Below are positions 1-7,220 of a stretch of 23,091 nucleotides of DNA, one piece after another. The translations under genes and the position numbers were made by a program. Origin of the DNA: JAVBMC01 sp031552845 (lineage in GTDB: Bacteria > Verrucomicrobiota > Kiritimatiellia > RFP12 > DVOR01); the NCBI GenBank assembly GCA_031552845.1, contig JAVBMC010000055.1, positions 1-23,091 on the forward strand, in the 5' to 3' direction. Under the pieces are notes generated by a model, which worked only from the letters and a program-made list of their open reading frames with translations, was not told the origin of the DNA and did not search any database. Positions within the stretch are counted from its first letter, which is position 1. Each line of letters starts with the position of its first letter.

Positions 1-1
1 T

Positions 2-3000
2 GCCGATGTGATTCTCCAAGCGGTCTTCCGTCCGGCGGATATCTATGTCGATGCCGCGAACGGTTCGGATGACGCCGCCAACGACGGTACAAGCTGGGCC
101 ACCGCCAAGCAGAGCATCCAGGCCGCGATTGATATCGCCGGTGTCGGCGCCCTCATCACCGTCACCAATGGCACCTATGCGCCCATCACCAACAGCTATA
201 ACCAAATCCTCACCATCCAAAGCGTCAATGGCGCGGCCTCCACGGTCATTGATGCCAGCCTCACTTGGGCGGACGGCATCACCAACCGCTGCGCGACGCT
301 TGGTTACAACGATAACCACTACAGCACCATCCTCAACGGCTTCACCCTTACCAACGGATTAGCAGCAACAAGCGGCGGCGGCGGTGCTTCCCATGGCACG
401 CTGAACCACTGCATCCTCACTGGCAATTCGGCAGTGAATGGCGGCGGCGCTTGCTATGGCACGCTGAACCACTGCATTCTCACGGGCAATAAGGCAAGCG
501 GCGGCGGCGGCGCGTCTTTCAGCACGTTGAATAACTGTCTGGTCATTAACAATTCGGCAAACATTGGTGGTGGTGGTACGCATTTCGGCACGTTGAACAA
601 CTGTACCGTTGCGGGCAATTCGGCAGTGGATGGCGGCGGCGCTTACTATGGCACGCTGAACAACTGCATCGTCTGGGGCAATACGTCGGGCACGATTCCG
701 AATGATGTTTGGCTCAGCACGTGTTTCTACACCTGCGCCAGCGTTGTCGTGATGGCCAACGGGTGCATTACCGACAACCCGCTGTTTGTGGATGTGGCGA
801 ATGGCAACTACCGGCTGCGGGCGGATTCGCCTTGTGCGGGTACGGGTGATCCGGCTCTTGTGGAGGCCGACACACCGATGGTGGATAGCTACGGCAAAAC
901 CATCTACACCGGCGGGCGGGTGAACATGGGCGCTTTCAGTACCGTGCAGACGTTCTACGTCAATGCCGCGCAGGCTGACGACTCCGGCGACGGCCTCACG
1001 TGGGCGACGGCCAAGCAGTCCATCCAAGCCGCCATCGATCTCACCCTTCCGGGCGACACCATCACCGTGACCAACGGCACCTACACGCCCATCGTGACCG
1101 CCAACAAAGCCATCACCATCCAATCCGTCAATGGCGCGAGCGTGACCCTCATCGACGGCGGCGGCACCAACCGCTGCGCCACGCTGGGTTACAACAATAA
1201 CCACTATAGCACCATCCTCAGCGGCTTCACCCTCACCAACGGGGTTGCAACAAGTGTTGGTGGTGGCGGCGCTTACCATGGCACGCTGAACCACTGCATC
1301 CTCACTGGCAATGAGGCAAGCGGCAGCGGCAGCGGCGGCGGTGCGTATGAAAGCATGTTGAATAACTGTCTGCTTATGAACAATTCGGCAGGAGGCATGG
1401 GTGGCGGCGCGTCTTCCAGCACGTTGAACAACTGTACCGTTGCGGGCAATTCGGCATATTCCGGCGGCGGCGGCACTGCTGCTTGCAGAATGACCAACTG
1501 CATCGTCTGGGGTAATACGAGCACCATTGGATCTTCTGATACTGTTGGTGCCCTCACGTTTTTCTACACCTGCGCCAGCGATGTCTGGATAATCAACGGG
1601 TGCATTCAAGCCAACCCGCAGTTTGTGGATGCGGCCAAGGGCGACTTCCGCCTGCTGGCCTATTCGCCTTGCATCAATGCCGGCACCAATGATCTTGCCG
1701 TCGGCGAGACCGACCTCGCGGGCAACGACCGCATTCAGGGGACAACGGTGGATATGGGCGCGTTTGAGGGGGGGTATTCGCCAATCACCTTCGTTCCACA
1801 GAACGGTGCGCTTACCGCGACGAACATCCTTTATGCTGCAGGGGTGGCGTATGGCGAGCTGCCGGGGTGGACGACGATTGAGAACCGCCAGGTGTTCACC
1901 GGCTGGTATGATGCCGCCACCGACGGAGCGCTTGTCACCACCAACAGCATCGTTCCGGCCACCAACACCACGCTCTATGCCTACTGGCGACAGCTGACCA
2001 ACGCCGTGCTGAGCTTGACGAACGGTACGTATAACGGTTCGGCGCGTCACTTGCTCCACGAGCTTTATGAGGCCGAGATTCAGGCCAACCTGCCGCAGGC
2101 GGGAACCGGCTTCCAGCGCTGGGCGGGTACATCCGCCGCACTGCTGGGCGATGCGTTCAACCCCTATGCGCCGGTGACCACGCTGACGATGCCCGCGGAG
2201 AATGTCGCGCTGACGGCGGTGTATGTCAAGAACCCGGGCACGGTGGAGGTGGGCTTCAATCCCGACCAGCCGGGCGCGGCTTCGCTCGATGGTTTGGAGT
2301 GGAGCATCGACGGCAAGGTCTGGTTCCCCGCCGATACGCCCATCCGCATTCCCGCCGGCACGCAGTACATCCGCGTGCGCTCTGCCGATGGCCGCTGGCT
2401 GGTGCCTTCCAACACGCGCTTCGCGGTGGTGGCCAGCGCGACCAATGACGCCCCGCAGATGGTGGTGCTGCCGGTTGAGTTCGCCCCGGCGTTTGATGAG
2501 GCCGCCCTCGCGGCCGATGCTACCGACGCCACATCCTCCGCCGGGCTCTTTGCCGATGGGCAGATGCAGTGGACGGCGTTGCAAGTTGGCGTGCGCGCCA
2601 AGCTCGGTCCCTTGCCCCTGCAGGCCAACGCGAGCAGCGTGCGCGTGGCCTCCGGCAGGCTTCCCACCGGTTTGAAGCTGGTGATGGAGGCTGATGGCGC
2701 CTACATCGCGGGCATTCCGACCAAGGCGGGTGATTTTAGCGCGACCTTGCGCGCCAAGGAGCGCAACACGCAGGGCGCCTCCCTGCCGCTGAGCCTGACG
2801 GTCGATCCGCTGCCGGATGAATACCGCGGCACCTTCAATGGCAAAGCCACGCTCGTGACCAACGATGTCCCACGCAATGGGATGCTCACGCTGACCGTCA
2901 GTTCGGTGGGCAAGCTCTCGGGCAGCACCACGCTCGGCGGCAAGCGCTTCACCTTCAAGGCCGACGGCTTTGACCTGCGCGAGCTCGACACCGGCAGGCT

Positions 3001-3922
3001 GATGATCACCAATCTTTTGGTGAAGGCTTCGGGGCGTCCGGCGGAATCTTACGGGGTCGAGCTCGTGATGAGTCCGGATGAGTCCGGCTTTGGCGGCATC
3101 TATCTGACAGGCGATATGGAGAACGTCTATGCGATGACCGGCGGCGCCGCCCGCAACGGTTGGAAGGATAAAGTCATGGCGCCCGAACGCGCCGACTGCC
3201 TGACGGCGCTGCAAGGCTACTATACCACGGCGATCATTGCGGATAACGCAGCAGAGACCTCCGGCATGGGTTATGTGACGCTGACGGTCGATAAGCGGGG
3301 CAGTGTCCGTGCTTCCGGCAAACTTGCCGATGGTACGAGCTTCTCGTCCAGCACCGCCCTCATGTTCTTCGATGACACAGCCAACGTCATGCTGGCCGTC
3401 TCGCCGAGCAAGTACAAAGGCGGGGAGTTCTCGGCGTTCTTGGAGTTCATTGGCGACACCGCCATCTTCTGCGAAAGCACTGCGATGCAATGGTGCAGTT
3501 ACGCGGCCAATGCCACGGCAACGGGCGGGTTCTTCTACGGAGCCAGCACCACCGGCGCGGCTGTCGTCGGCGGCTACTACAGCAAGCTCAGCAGCCTCTA
3601 CAACGTCTACTACGGCACGCTCGACGGCGTCACCGCTGAGGCTGAGGGTTTGATTGACGATACCGACATCGCATTCAACGTCACCGGCAGCAACTTCGAA
3701 AAGCTGGCGGGTGACCCGCAAACCCTGCGCCTGAGCGCCTCGCCCAAGACCGGGCTCTTCAGCGGCTCATTCAAAGAAGGCACTCTGACCCGCCGCGCCT
3801 ACGGCGTGCTGACACCCTGGGCATTAAACGGTGGCAATCTGACCGGTGCGGGCTTCTACCTTGTGCCCGAAACAGTACCCTTCCGCTACAACCGCTCGGA
3901 GGTCTTCCTCCTGACGAAGTAA
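2..3922 (+). CDS. Giant secreted beta-helix / InlB-repeat surface protein (5' end missing)
   Basis: The reading frame is open through the left edge, and its first visible residues (ADVILQAVF) resemble the end of an internal repeat at about 2199-2225 (ENVALTAVY). The GTG at 8 is therefore unlikely to be the true start. More than 1300 residues are visible. In order: two homologous right-handed beta-helix modules (about 41-940 and 950-1770), each opening with a YV(D/N)AA...WATAKQSIQAAID segment and closing with an NP.FVD...G.(Y/F)RL...SPC stretch and a (D/N)MGAF motif typical of choice-of-anchor-Q/polymorphic beta-helix proteins; an InlB/Listeria-Bacteroides-type repeat (about 1784-1990, ending YAYW); a related repeat (about 1991-2225); a putative Ig-like segment (about 2610-2800, LPTGL...GIPTKAG); then repeated beta-rich C-terminal domains (about 2815-3922). 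No membrane anchor or LPXTG motif is seen. A role as an exported adhesin or carbohydrate-binding protein is inferred. Confidence 0.85.
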   Translation, partial: ADVILQAVFRPADIYVDAANGSDDAANDGTSWATAKQSIQAAIDIAGVGALITVTNGTYAPITNSYNQILTIQSVNGAASTVIDASLTWADGITNRCATLGYNDNHYSTILNGFTLTNGLAATSGGGGASHGTLNHCILTGNSAVNGGGACYGTLNHCILTGNKASGGGGASFSTLNNCLVINNSANIGGGGTHFGTLNNCTVAGNSAVDGGGAYYGTLNNCIVWGNTSGTIPNDVWLSTCFYTCASVVVMANGCITDNPLFVDVANGNYRLRADSPCAGTGDPALVEADTPMVDSYGKTIYTGGRVNMGAFSTVQTFYVNAAQADDSGDGLTWATAKQSIQAAIDLTLPGDTITVTNGTYTPIVTANKAITIQSVNGASVTLIDGGGTNRCATLGYNNNHYSTILSGFTLTNGVATSVGGGGAYHGTLNHCILTGNEASGSGSGGGAYESMLNNCLLMNNSAGGMGGGASSSTLNNCTVAGNSAYSGGGGTAACRMTNCIVWGNTSTIGSSDTVGALTFFYTCASDVWIINGCIQANPQFVDAAKGDFRLLAYSPCINAGTNDLAVGETDLAGNDRIQGTTVDMGAFEGGYSPITFVPQNGALTATNILYAAGVAYGELPGWTTIENRQVFTGWYDAATDGALVTTNSIVPATNTTLYAYWRQLTNAVLSLTNGTYNGSARHLLHELYEAEIQANLPQAGTGFQRWAGTSAALLGDAFNPYAPVTTLTMPAENVALTAVYVKNPGTVEVGFNPDQPGAASLDGLEWSIDGKVWFPADTPIRIPAGTQYIRVRSADGRWLVPSNTRFAVVASATNDAPQMVVLPVEFAPAFDEAALAADATDATSSAGLFADGQMQWTALQVGVRAKLGPLPLQANASSVRVASGRLPTGLKLVMEADGAYIAGIPTKAGDFSATLRAKERNTQGASLPLSLTVDPLPDEYRGTFNGKATLVTNDVPRNGMLTLTVSSVGKLSGSTTLGGKRFTFKADGFDLRELDTGRLMITNLLVKASGRPAESYGVELVMSPDESGFGGIYLTGDMENVYAMTGGAARNGWKDKVMAPERADCLTALQGYYTTAIIADNAAETSGMGYVTLTVDKRGSVRASGKLADGTSFSSSTALMFFDDTANVMLAVSPSKYKGGEFSAFLEFIGDTAIFCESTAMQWCSYAANATATGGFFYGASTTGAAVVGGYYSKLSSLYNVYYGTLDGVTAEAEGLIDDTDIAFNVTGSNFEKLAGDPQTLRLSASPKTGLFSGSFKEGTLTRRAYGVLTPWALNGGNLTGAGFYLVPETVPFRYNRSEVFLLTK
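41..1770 (+). repeat. Intragenic duplication of a beta-helix module with about 21-residue coil repeats
   Basis: The stretch beginning near 41 and the one beginning near 950 encode the same module and are still very similar at DNA level. The sequence CATGGCACGCTGAACCACTG occurs in both (near 392 and 1277), as does ACAACTGTACCGTTGCGGGC (near 597 and 1429). Each module contains a run of coils of about 20-25 residues with consensus GGGGA..GTLNNC...GNSA: five in the first module (from about 373) and four in the second (from about 1260). The shared nucleotide sequence argues for fairly recent duplication rather than old divergence. Confidence 0.85.
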
Positions 3923-3933
3923 GAGGGGAAGAG

Positions 3934-3961
3934 GTAAGAAGTAATAGGTAATAAGTAATAA
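3934..3961. repeat. 7-bp tandem repeat, four units
   Basis: Directly after the stop codon of the giant gene lie GTAAGAA, GTAATAG, GTAATAA and GTAATAA in tandem. It is AT-rich and purine-rich on this strand and has no coding sense. It is one of several simple repeats crowded into the 3923-4389 spacer. Confidence 0.75.
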
Positions 3962-3979
3962 GTGGAGAGGTGGAGTAGG

Positions 3980-4145
3980 GCTGACGCGGTGGAGGTGGAG
4001 AGAGGCTCACGCGGAGACGCGGAGGCGCGGAGAGGTCGTAAGTGAGAGAAGAGGGAGAATGCCGGCGGGGACGCCGGCGCTCCCAGGAGTTGAGGATGAG
4101 CTGACGCGGTGGAGCGTGTGAGGAAGAGAGAGGCTCACGCGGAGA
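3980..4145. repeat. Direct repeat pair in spacer (3980-4017 and 4100-4145)
   Basis: GCTGACGCGGTGGAG occurs at 3980-3994 and 4100-4114. GAGAGAGGCTCACGCGGAGA occurs exactly at 3998-4017 and 4126-4145. The two blocks keep order and orientation, with 3 bases between them in the first copy and 11 in the second. The first copy runs on into a GCGGAGACGCGGAGGCGCGG low-complexity tail. The origin is unknown; it looks like a dispersed intergenic repeat family rather than coding sequence. Confidence 0.8.
4061..4078. repeat. Short hairpin repeat, copy 1
   Basis: GCCGGC-GGGGAC-GCCGGC forms a six-base-pair stem with a GGGGAC loop, followed by GCTCCCAG. A second copy lies at 4251-4268 with a paired base change in the stem. 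Confidence 0.7.
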
Positions 4146-4161
4146 GGGAGACGTAAAGAGG

Positions 4162-4186
4162 GGCGCGGGCAACCGCGCCTTTCTTT
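4162..4186 (+). terminator. Intrinsic terminator after the giant gene
   Basis: A perfect seven-base-pair GC stem, GGCGCGG / CCGCGCC, is closed by a GCAA tetraloop and followed by TTTCTTT. This is a textbook rho-independent shape. It lies about 240 bases after the stop at 3922, so it most likely ends the giant-gene transcript, and it insulates rubrerythrin downstream. Confidence 0.8.
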
Positions 4187-4210
4187 ATTGGGGCGGATGA
4201 GAAATGATCT

Positions 4211-4246
4211 GACGGATCAGGCAGATTGGACGGATTGGTCGGATAG
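4211..4246. repeat. 9-bp degenerate tandem repeat, four units
   Basis: The units GACGGATCA, GGCAGATTG, GACGGATTG and GTCGGATAG follow each other without gaps (consensus GNCNGATTG). Read as protein this gives a meaningless D/S/T/W-rich string, so it is treated as non-coding low-complexity repeat. Confidence 0.75.
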
Positions 4247-4250
4247 TTGT

Positions 4251-4268
4251 GTCGGCGGGGACGCCGAC
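4251..4268. repeat. Short hairpin repeat, copy 2 (covarying with 4061-4078)
   Basis: GTCGGC-GGGGAC-GCCGAC has the same loop and stem length as the copy at 4061-4078. The C-G pair at the second stem position of copy 1 is T-A here, so pairing is kept despite two base changes. A similar trailing motif (GATCCCGG against GCTCCCAG) follows. Confidence 0.7.
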
Positions 4269-4329
4269 GATCCCGGGGACGCCTTCCTTATTGCCTCGAG
4301 TGTAGGGGCGGGGCGGTGTGGCTTTTTGC

Positions 4330-4358
4330 TTGTCTTCCAGATGGGAATAGTGCATAAT
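4330..4358 (+). promoter_or_regulatory. Promoter of the rubrerythrin gene
   Basis: TTGTCT at 4330-4335 and CATAAT at 4353-4358 are 17 bases apart, with a TG directly before the -10 box. Transcription would start near 4365, giving a leader of about 25 bases with the Shine-Dalgarno GGGAG at 4380-4384. This is a motif match only. Confidence 0.6.
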
Positions 4359-4389
4359 ATTGGCTTGCAAGGAACTAAAGGGAGTAATT

Positions 4390-4965
4390 ATGAAGTCAGT
4401 TAAGGGCACCCAGACCGAAAAGAATCTTTTAACGTCTTTTGCGGGCGAGTCGCAGGCGCGTAACCGGTATACCTATTTCGCGAGTGCCGCGAAGAAGGAA
4501 GGTTATGAGCAGATTGCCGCGGTTTTCACAGAGACTGCCGAGCAGGAGAAGGAGCATGCAAAGCGTATGTTCAAGTTCCTCGAGGGCGGGATGGTCGAGA
4601 TCACCGCGAAGTATCCGGCCGGCGTGATCAGCACGACGATGGAGAATTTGAAGGAGGCCGCTGCCGGGGAGTATGAGGAGTGGAGCGACCTGTATCCGAT
4701 GTTCGCAAAGGTGGCGAAGGACGAGGGGTTCGACGACATTTTTGCGATGTATACGGCGATCTCGGTCGCTGAGAAGTTTCACGAAGAACGCTATAAAAAG
4801 CTGTTAGCGAACTTGACGGATGGGACGGTGTTTAAGAAGGCCGAGCCGGTGTTGTGGCGTTGCCGCAACTGCGGTTATGTCGTCAGCGGCACGAATGCTC
4901 CTGATGAATGTCCGGCATGCAAGCACCCGCAGGCGCATTACGAAATCGCCGCGCAGAATTACTAA
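4390..4965 (+). CDS. rbr: Rubrerythrin
   Basis: Non-haem di-iron protein that reduces hydrogen peroxide to water in the cytoplasm of anaerobes, using electrons passed through its own rubredoxin-like domain. The product is 191 residues, the usual size for the classic family. The ferritin-like four-helix domain (about 1-145) carries the expected ligands: E20 in ESQAR, E53 and H56 in EQEKEH, E94 and E97, and E128 with H131 in EKFH. The C-terminal rubredoxin-like domain has CxxC pairs at C158/C161 and C174/C177. The ATG at 4390 is chosen because GGGAG lies at the right distance and MKSVKGT is the normal N-terminus; the upstream ATG at 4360 would precede the likely transcription start. The gene has its own promoter, and a strong hairpin separates it from kdsB. 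It fits with the flavodiiron protein encoded further along as oxidative-stress defence. Confidence 0.97.
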   Translation: MKSVKGTQTEKNLLTSFAGESQARNRYTYFASAAKKEGYEQIAAVFTETAEQEKEHAKRMFKFLEGGMVEITAKYPAGVISTTMENLKEAAAGEYEEWSDLYPMFAKVAKDEGFDDIFAMYTAISVAEKFHEERYKKLLANLTDGTVFKKAEPVLWRCRNCGYVVSGTNAPDECPACKHPQAHYEIAAQNY

Positions 4966-4991
4966 GAATCAGTTCGCGCAGCATGTGTACG

Positions 4992-5025
4992 GGGGCAGAC
5001 ATTGACATTTTTCAATGCCTGCCCC
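4992..5025. repeat. Long imperfect palindrome between rbr and kdsB
   Basis: GGGGCAG-A-CATTGA, loop CATTTT, TCAATG-C-CTGCCCC gives 13 paired bases around one A/C mismatch. No clear T-run follows, so it is not an obvious intrinsic terminator. The shape resembles REP-type palindromes mobilised by RAYT transposases, but no such transposase is in the window. It could also stabilise the rbr mRNA end. The alternative in-frame ATG of kdsB at 5015 lies inside the 3' arm. Confidence 0.7.
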
Positions 5026-5059
5026 ATTTGCATCTACTAGCGGCGCGGGGAGGGCTGGC

Positions 5060-5800
5060 ATGAAGATCATTGGCGTGATTCCGTCGCGTTGGGGTTCAAC
5101 GCGGTTTCCGGGGAAGAGCTTGCATCCGATCTGCGGGCGGGCGTTGGTGCTGCGCGTGGTGGATGCGGTGAAGAAGGCGAAGCTGTTGGATGAGGTGATC
5201 GTCGCGACAGATGATCCGCGGATTGCCGAAGCTGTGGGGAACGAGGCCAAGGTCGTCATGACGCGGGCGGATCATCCGTCCGGAACCGACCGTGTGGCGG
5301 AGGCCGCTGCGGCGGGTGATGAGGATATCGTCATCAACATCCAGGGTGATGAGCCGATGATGGACCCGGCGATTATCGACACGTTGGCCGAGCAGATGAA
5401 GAATGGCACGTGGGAGATGGCGACGGCGGCGTGTCCGATCCGTGAGATGCGGGACTTGGAGGCGCGCACGGTGGTGAAGGTGGTGACGGCGGCAGATGGC
5501 GGGGCGTTGTACTTTTCGCGCTTGCCGATTCCGTGCCGGCGTGATGGAGAAGCTTTGCTGGAGAGCGGGCTGTATCTGCGGCACTTGGGGATTTATGCGT
5601 ACCGCGGGGCGTTTTTGAAGCGTTTGGTGCAGGAACCGCCGTGTGCGTTGGAGCAGACGGAGTCGCTCGAGCAGTTGCGGGCGTTGTGGCTGGGGGGGCG
5701 GATTGCCGTGATCCGCGTGGAGGAAGAGGGGATCGGAGTCGACCGTCCGGAGGATGTGCCTGTGGTGGAAAGTTTGATGCGGGCAAAGGGTTTTGTTTGA
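5060..5800 (+). CDS. kdsB: CMP-Kdo synthetase (3-deoxy-manno-octulosonate cytidylyltransferase)
   Basis: Couples CTP to Kdo to give CMP-Kdo, the activated sugar used by Kdo transferase in LPS inner-core synthesis; cytosolic. The product is 246 residues, close to the usual size of about 248. Family marks are the N-terminal nucleotide-binding stretch IPSRWGSTRFPGKSL (residues 7-21), SGTDRVAEA (about 74-82) and INIQGDEP (about 92-99). The ATG at 5060 is preferred over the in-frame ATG at 5015: a GGGGAGGG Shine-Dalgarno lies at 5047-5054, MKIIGVIPSR is the standard N-terminus, and the upstream ATG is buried in a hairpin with no ribosome site. It is followed by kdsA, the enzyme that makes the Kdo 8-phosphate precursor. 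The promoter of kdsA overlaps its stop codon. Confidence 0.95.
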   Translation: MKIIGVIPSRWGSTRFPGKSLHPICGRALVLRVVDAVKKAKLLDEVIVATDDPRIAEAVGNEAKVVMTRADHPSGTDRVAEAAAAGDEDIVINIQGDEPMMDPAIIDTLAEQMKNGTWEMATAACPIREMRDLEARTVVKVVTAADGGALYFSRLPIPCRRDGEALLESGLYLRHLGIYAYRGAFLKRLVQEPPCALEQTESLEQLRALWLGGRIAVIRVEEEGIGVDRPEDVPVVESLMRAKGFV

Positions 5801-5825
5801 AAATGGTTAAGCGGTCTGGTATACT
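5797..5825 (+). promoter_or_regulatory. Extended -10 promoter of kdsA and downstream genes
   Basis: TTGAAA at 5797-5802 overlaps the kdsB stop codon. TATACT lies at 5820-5825 after a 17-base spacer, with the extended TGn element at 5817-5819. Transcription would start near 5832, about 40 bases before the kdsA start. It is one of the best promoter matches in the window and probably drives kdsA-lptCAB and perhaps the hpf-pts genes. Confidence 0.7.
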
Positions 5826-5871
5826 TACGGCAGAGTGTGAAAGTTAAGTCTTTGTAAGGTGGACGGTTTCT

Positions 5872-6690
5872 ATGTCGGTCAGCAAAGTTAAAGTAGGCGC
5901 CGTGACGTTCGGCGCGAAGGAATTGGTCGTCATCGCCGGGCCTTGCGTGATTGAATCGCGTAAGGGAACGGTTGATTTGGCGGACAAGCTCGTGCGCCTG
6001 GCCAAAGAGCTGGACGTGCCGTTGATTTTCAAGGCGTCGTTCGATAAGTCGAACCGTACATCGGTGTCGGCTTTCCGTGGACCGGGGTTGATTGAGGGCT
6101 TGACGATTCTGCAAGAGGTGAAGGACCGCTTCGGCGTGCCGTTGCTGACGGACATTCATGATTGCGACCAGGCCGCGATTGCCGCGGAGGTTGTGGACAT
6201 CCTGCAGATTCCGGCTTTCTTGTGCAGGCAGACTGATTTGTTGCTGGCGGCGGGTGAGACGGGCAAGGTCATCAATATCAAGAAGGGGCAGTTCTTGGCG
6301 CCGGAGGATATGGGCAACGTGGTGACGAAGGTTGAGTCCACGGGCAATAAGAAAATTATTTTGACGGAGCGCGGGGCGAGCTTTGGCTATCGCAACCTCG
6401 TGGCGGATATGCGCAGCTTGCTGATTTTGCGTGAGATGGGTTATCCGGTCGTGTTCGACGCAACGCACAGCGTGCAGCGTCCGGGCGGGCTGGGTGATTC
6501 GAGCGGCGGCGACGGGCGTTGGGCGCCGATTCTGGCGCGGGCGGCTGTGGCGACCGGCGTAGATGGCGTGTTCATGGAAACGCATTTGAATCCGGCGGAG
6601 GCGCTCTCCGACAAGGCGAATGCGATTGCGTTTCGTGAGCTGCGGAAGTTGTGGACGTTGCTGAAGTCGATTCATTCATTGGTGCGGTAA
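5872..6690 (+). CDS. kdsA: Kdo 8-phosphate synthase, metal-dependent type
   Basis: Condenses phosphoenolpyruvate with arabinose 5-phosphate to Kdo 8-phosphate, the first committed step of Kdo synthesis. The product is 272 residues, normal for the family. IAGPCVIES (residues 21-29) and KASFDKSNRTS are the characteristic PEP- and substrate-binding motifs. Cys25 in GPC is the position that separates metal-requiring enzymes (Cys) from the metal-independent E. coli type (Asn), so this enzyme is predicted to need a divalent metal. The start at 5872 has AAGGTGG at 5856-5862. Its stop codon overlaps the next start (TAATG), which indicates translational coupling with the Lpt genes. No arabinose-5-phosphate isomerase or Kdo-8-P phosphatase gene is visible here. 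Confidence 0.96.
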   Translation: MSVSKVKVGAVTFGAKELVVIAGPCVIESRKGTVDLADKLVRLAKELDVPLIFKASFDKSNRTSVSAFRGPGLIEGLTILQEVKDRFGVPLLTDIHDCDQAAIAAEVVDILQIPAFLCRQTDLLLAAGETGKVINIKKGQFLAPEDMGNVVTKVESTGNKKIILTERGASFGYRNLVADMRSLLILREMGYPVVFDATHSVQRPGGLGDSSGGDGRWAPILARAAVATGVDGVFMETHLNPAEALSDKANAIAFRELRKLWTLLKSIHSLVR

Positions 6691-7220
6691 TGCGGTTGTT
6701 CGTGTCCAGTCTGTTGTGTTGCCTGATGGCTGCCTGTGCGCAGGCAACGGTGCAGGCGGATACGGATTGGCAGGCTTTTTTTGCGGCGCGGGAGGCGGCG
6801 CATCCGGTGACGAATTGGAATCATCTGGCGCAGGCGTGGCAGACGAATGGTTTTGCCAATGCGTCGCCTGTGGAGGGTATCCGTTCGGCGGTGGAGTTTG
6901 ACGACGGGACGGCGGTGAAGGCGGTGTTGACTGCGGATAAGGGCGCTTTCCGTAAAGATGGTTTGATGAAGGGCGAGGGCGTTAAGATCGTCTTTCAGGA
7001 TGAGCAGGGGAATCCGGACGGGCAGATCACCGCGCAGGAGGTGGTGTTTGACCGTGAGAAGAAGATCGGTATGGCGGTCGGGAAAGTGCGGATTGACCGC
7101 GATGGCGACGTGATTGCCGGGAACCATGCGATTTTTGCGTTTGAGGATAAGTTTATCCGTATGCTTTCCGAGGCGTCGGTTGTGACGCCGCGGGTGAAGA
7201 TGAGGTTGGATTTGAGATGA
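6690..7220 (+). CDS. lptC: LptC-like LPS export protein
   Basis: The product is 176 residues starting at the ATG that overlaps the kdsA stop. A hydrophobic N-terminal segment (about residues 3-17) ends in AACAQA and could act as a signal peptide, a membrane anchor or a weak lipobox (Cys at about 16). The rest is beta-rich, with the pattern of OstA-fold LptA/LptC proteins: alternating short strands such as LTADKGAFRKDG, ITAQEVVFDREK and VIAGNHAIFAFEDK. In the Lpt system LptC receives LPS from LptB2FG at the inner membrane and passes it to LptA. Assignment as LptC rather than a second LptA rests on gene order (before lptA and lptB) and on the N-terminal segment; sequence conservation is low, so the exact name is an inference. 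An upstream in-frame ATG at 6651 lies within kdsA and is rejected. Confidence 0.65.
   Translation: MRLFVSSLLCCLMAACAQATVQADTDWQAFFAAREAAHPVTNWNHLAQAWQTNGFANASPVEGIRSAVEFDDGTAVKAVLTADKGAFRKDGLMKGEGVKIVFQDEQGNPDGQITAQEVVFDREKKIGMAVGKVRIDRDGDVIAGNHAIFAFEDKFIRMLSEASVVTPRVKMRLDLR

Noticed and set aside
359..3721. Reverse-strand frame of 1120 codons opposite the giant surface-protein gene
   Set aside because: The sense frame has clear beta-helix, InlB and Ig-type domains. The antisense frame is Arg/Ala/His/Gly-rich with no domain or ribosome site, as expected from codon bias and repeats in GC-rich DNA.
4188..4403. Small frame of 71 codons before rubrerythrin
   Set aside because: It is the translation of the 9-bp tandem repeat and hairpin repeat and lacks a ribosome site.
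5015..5059. Longer kdsB starting at ATG 5015
   Set aside because: It has no ribosome site, the ATG lies in a hairpin, and family N-termini match the start at 5060.
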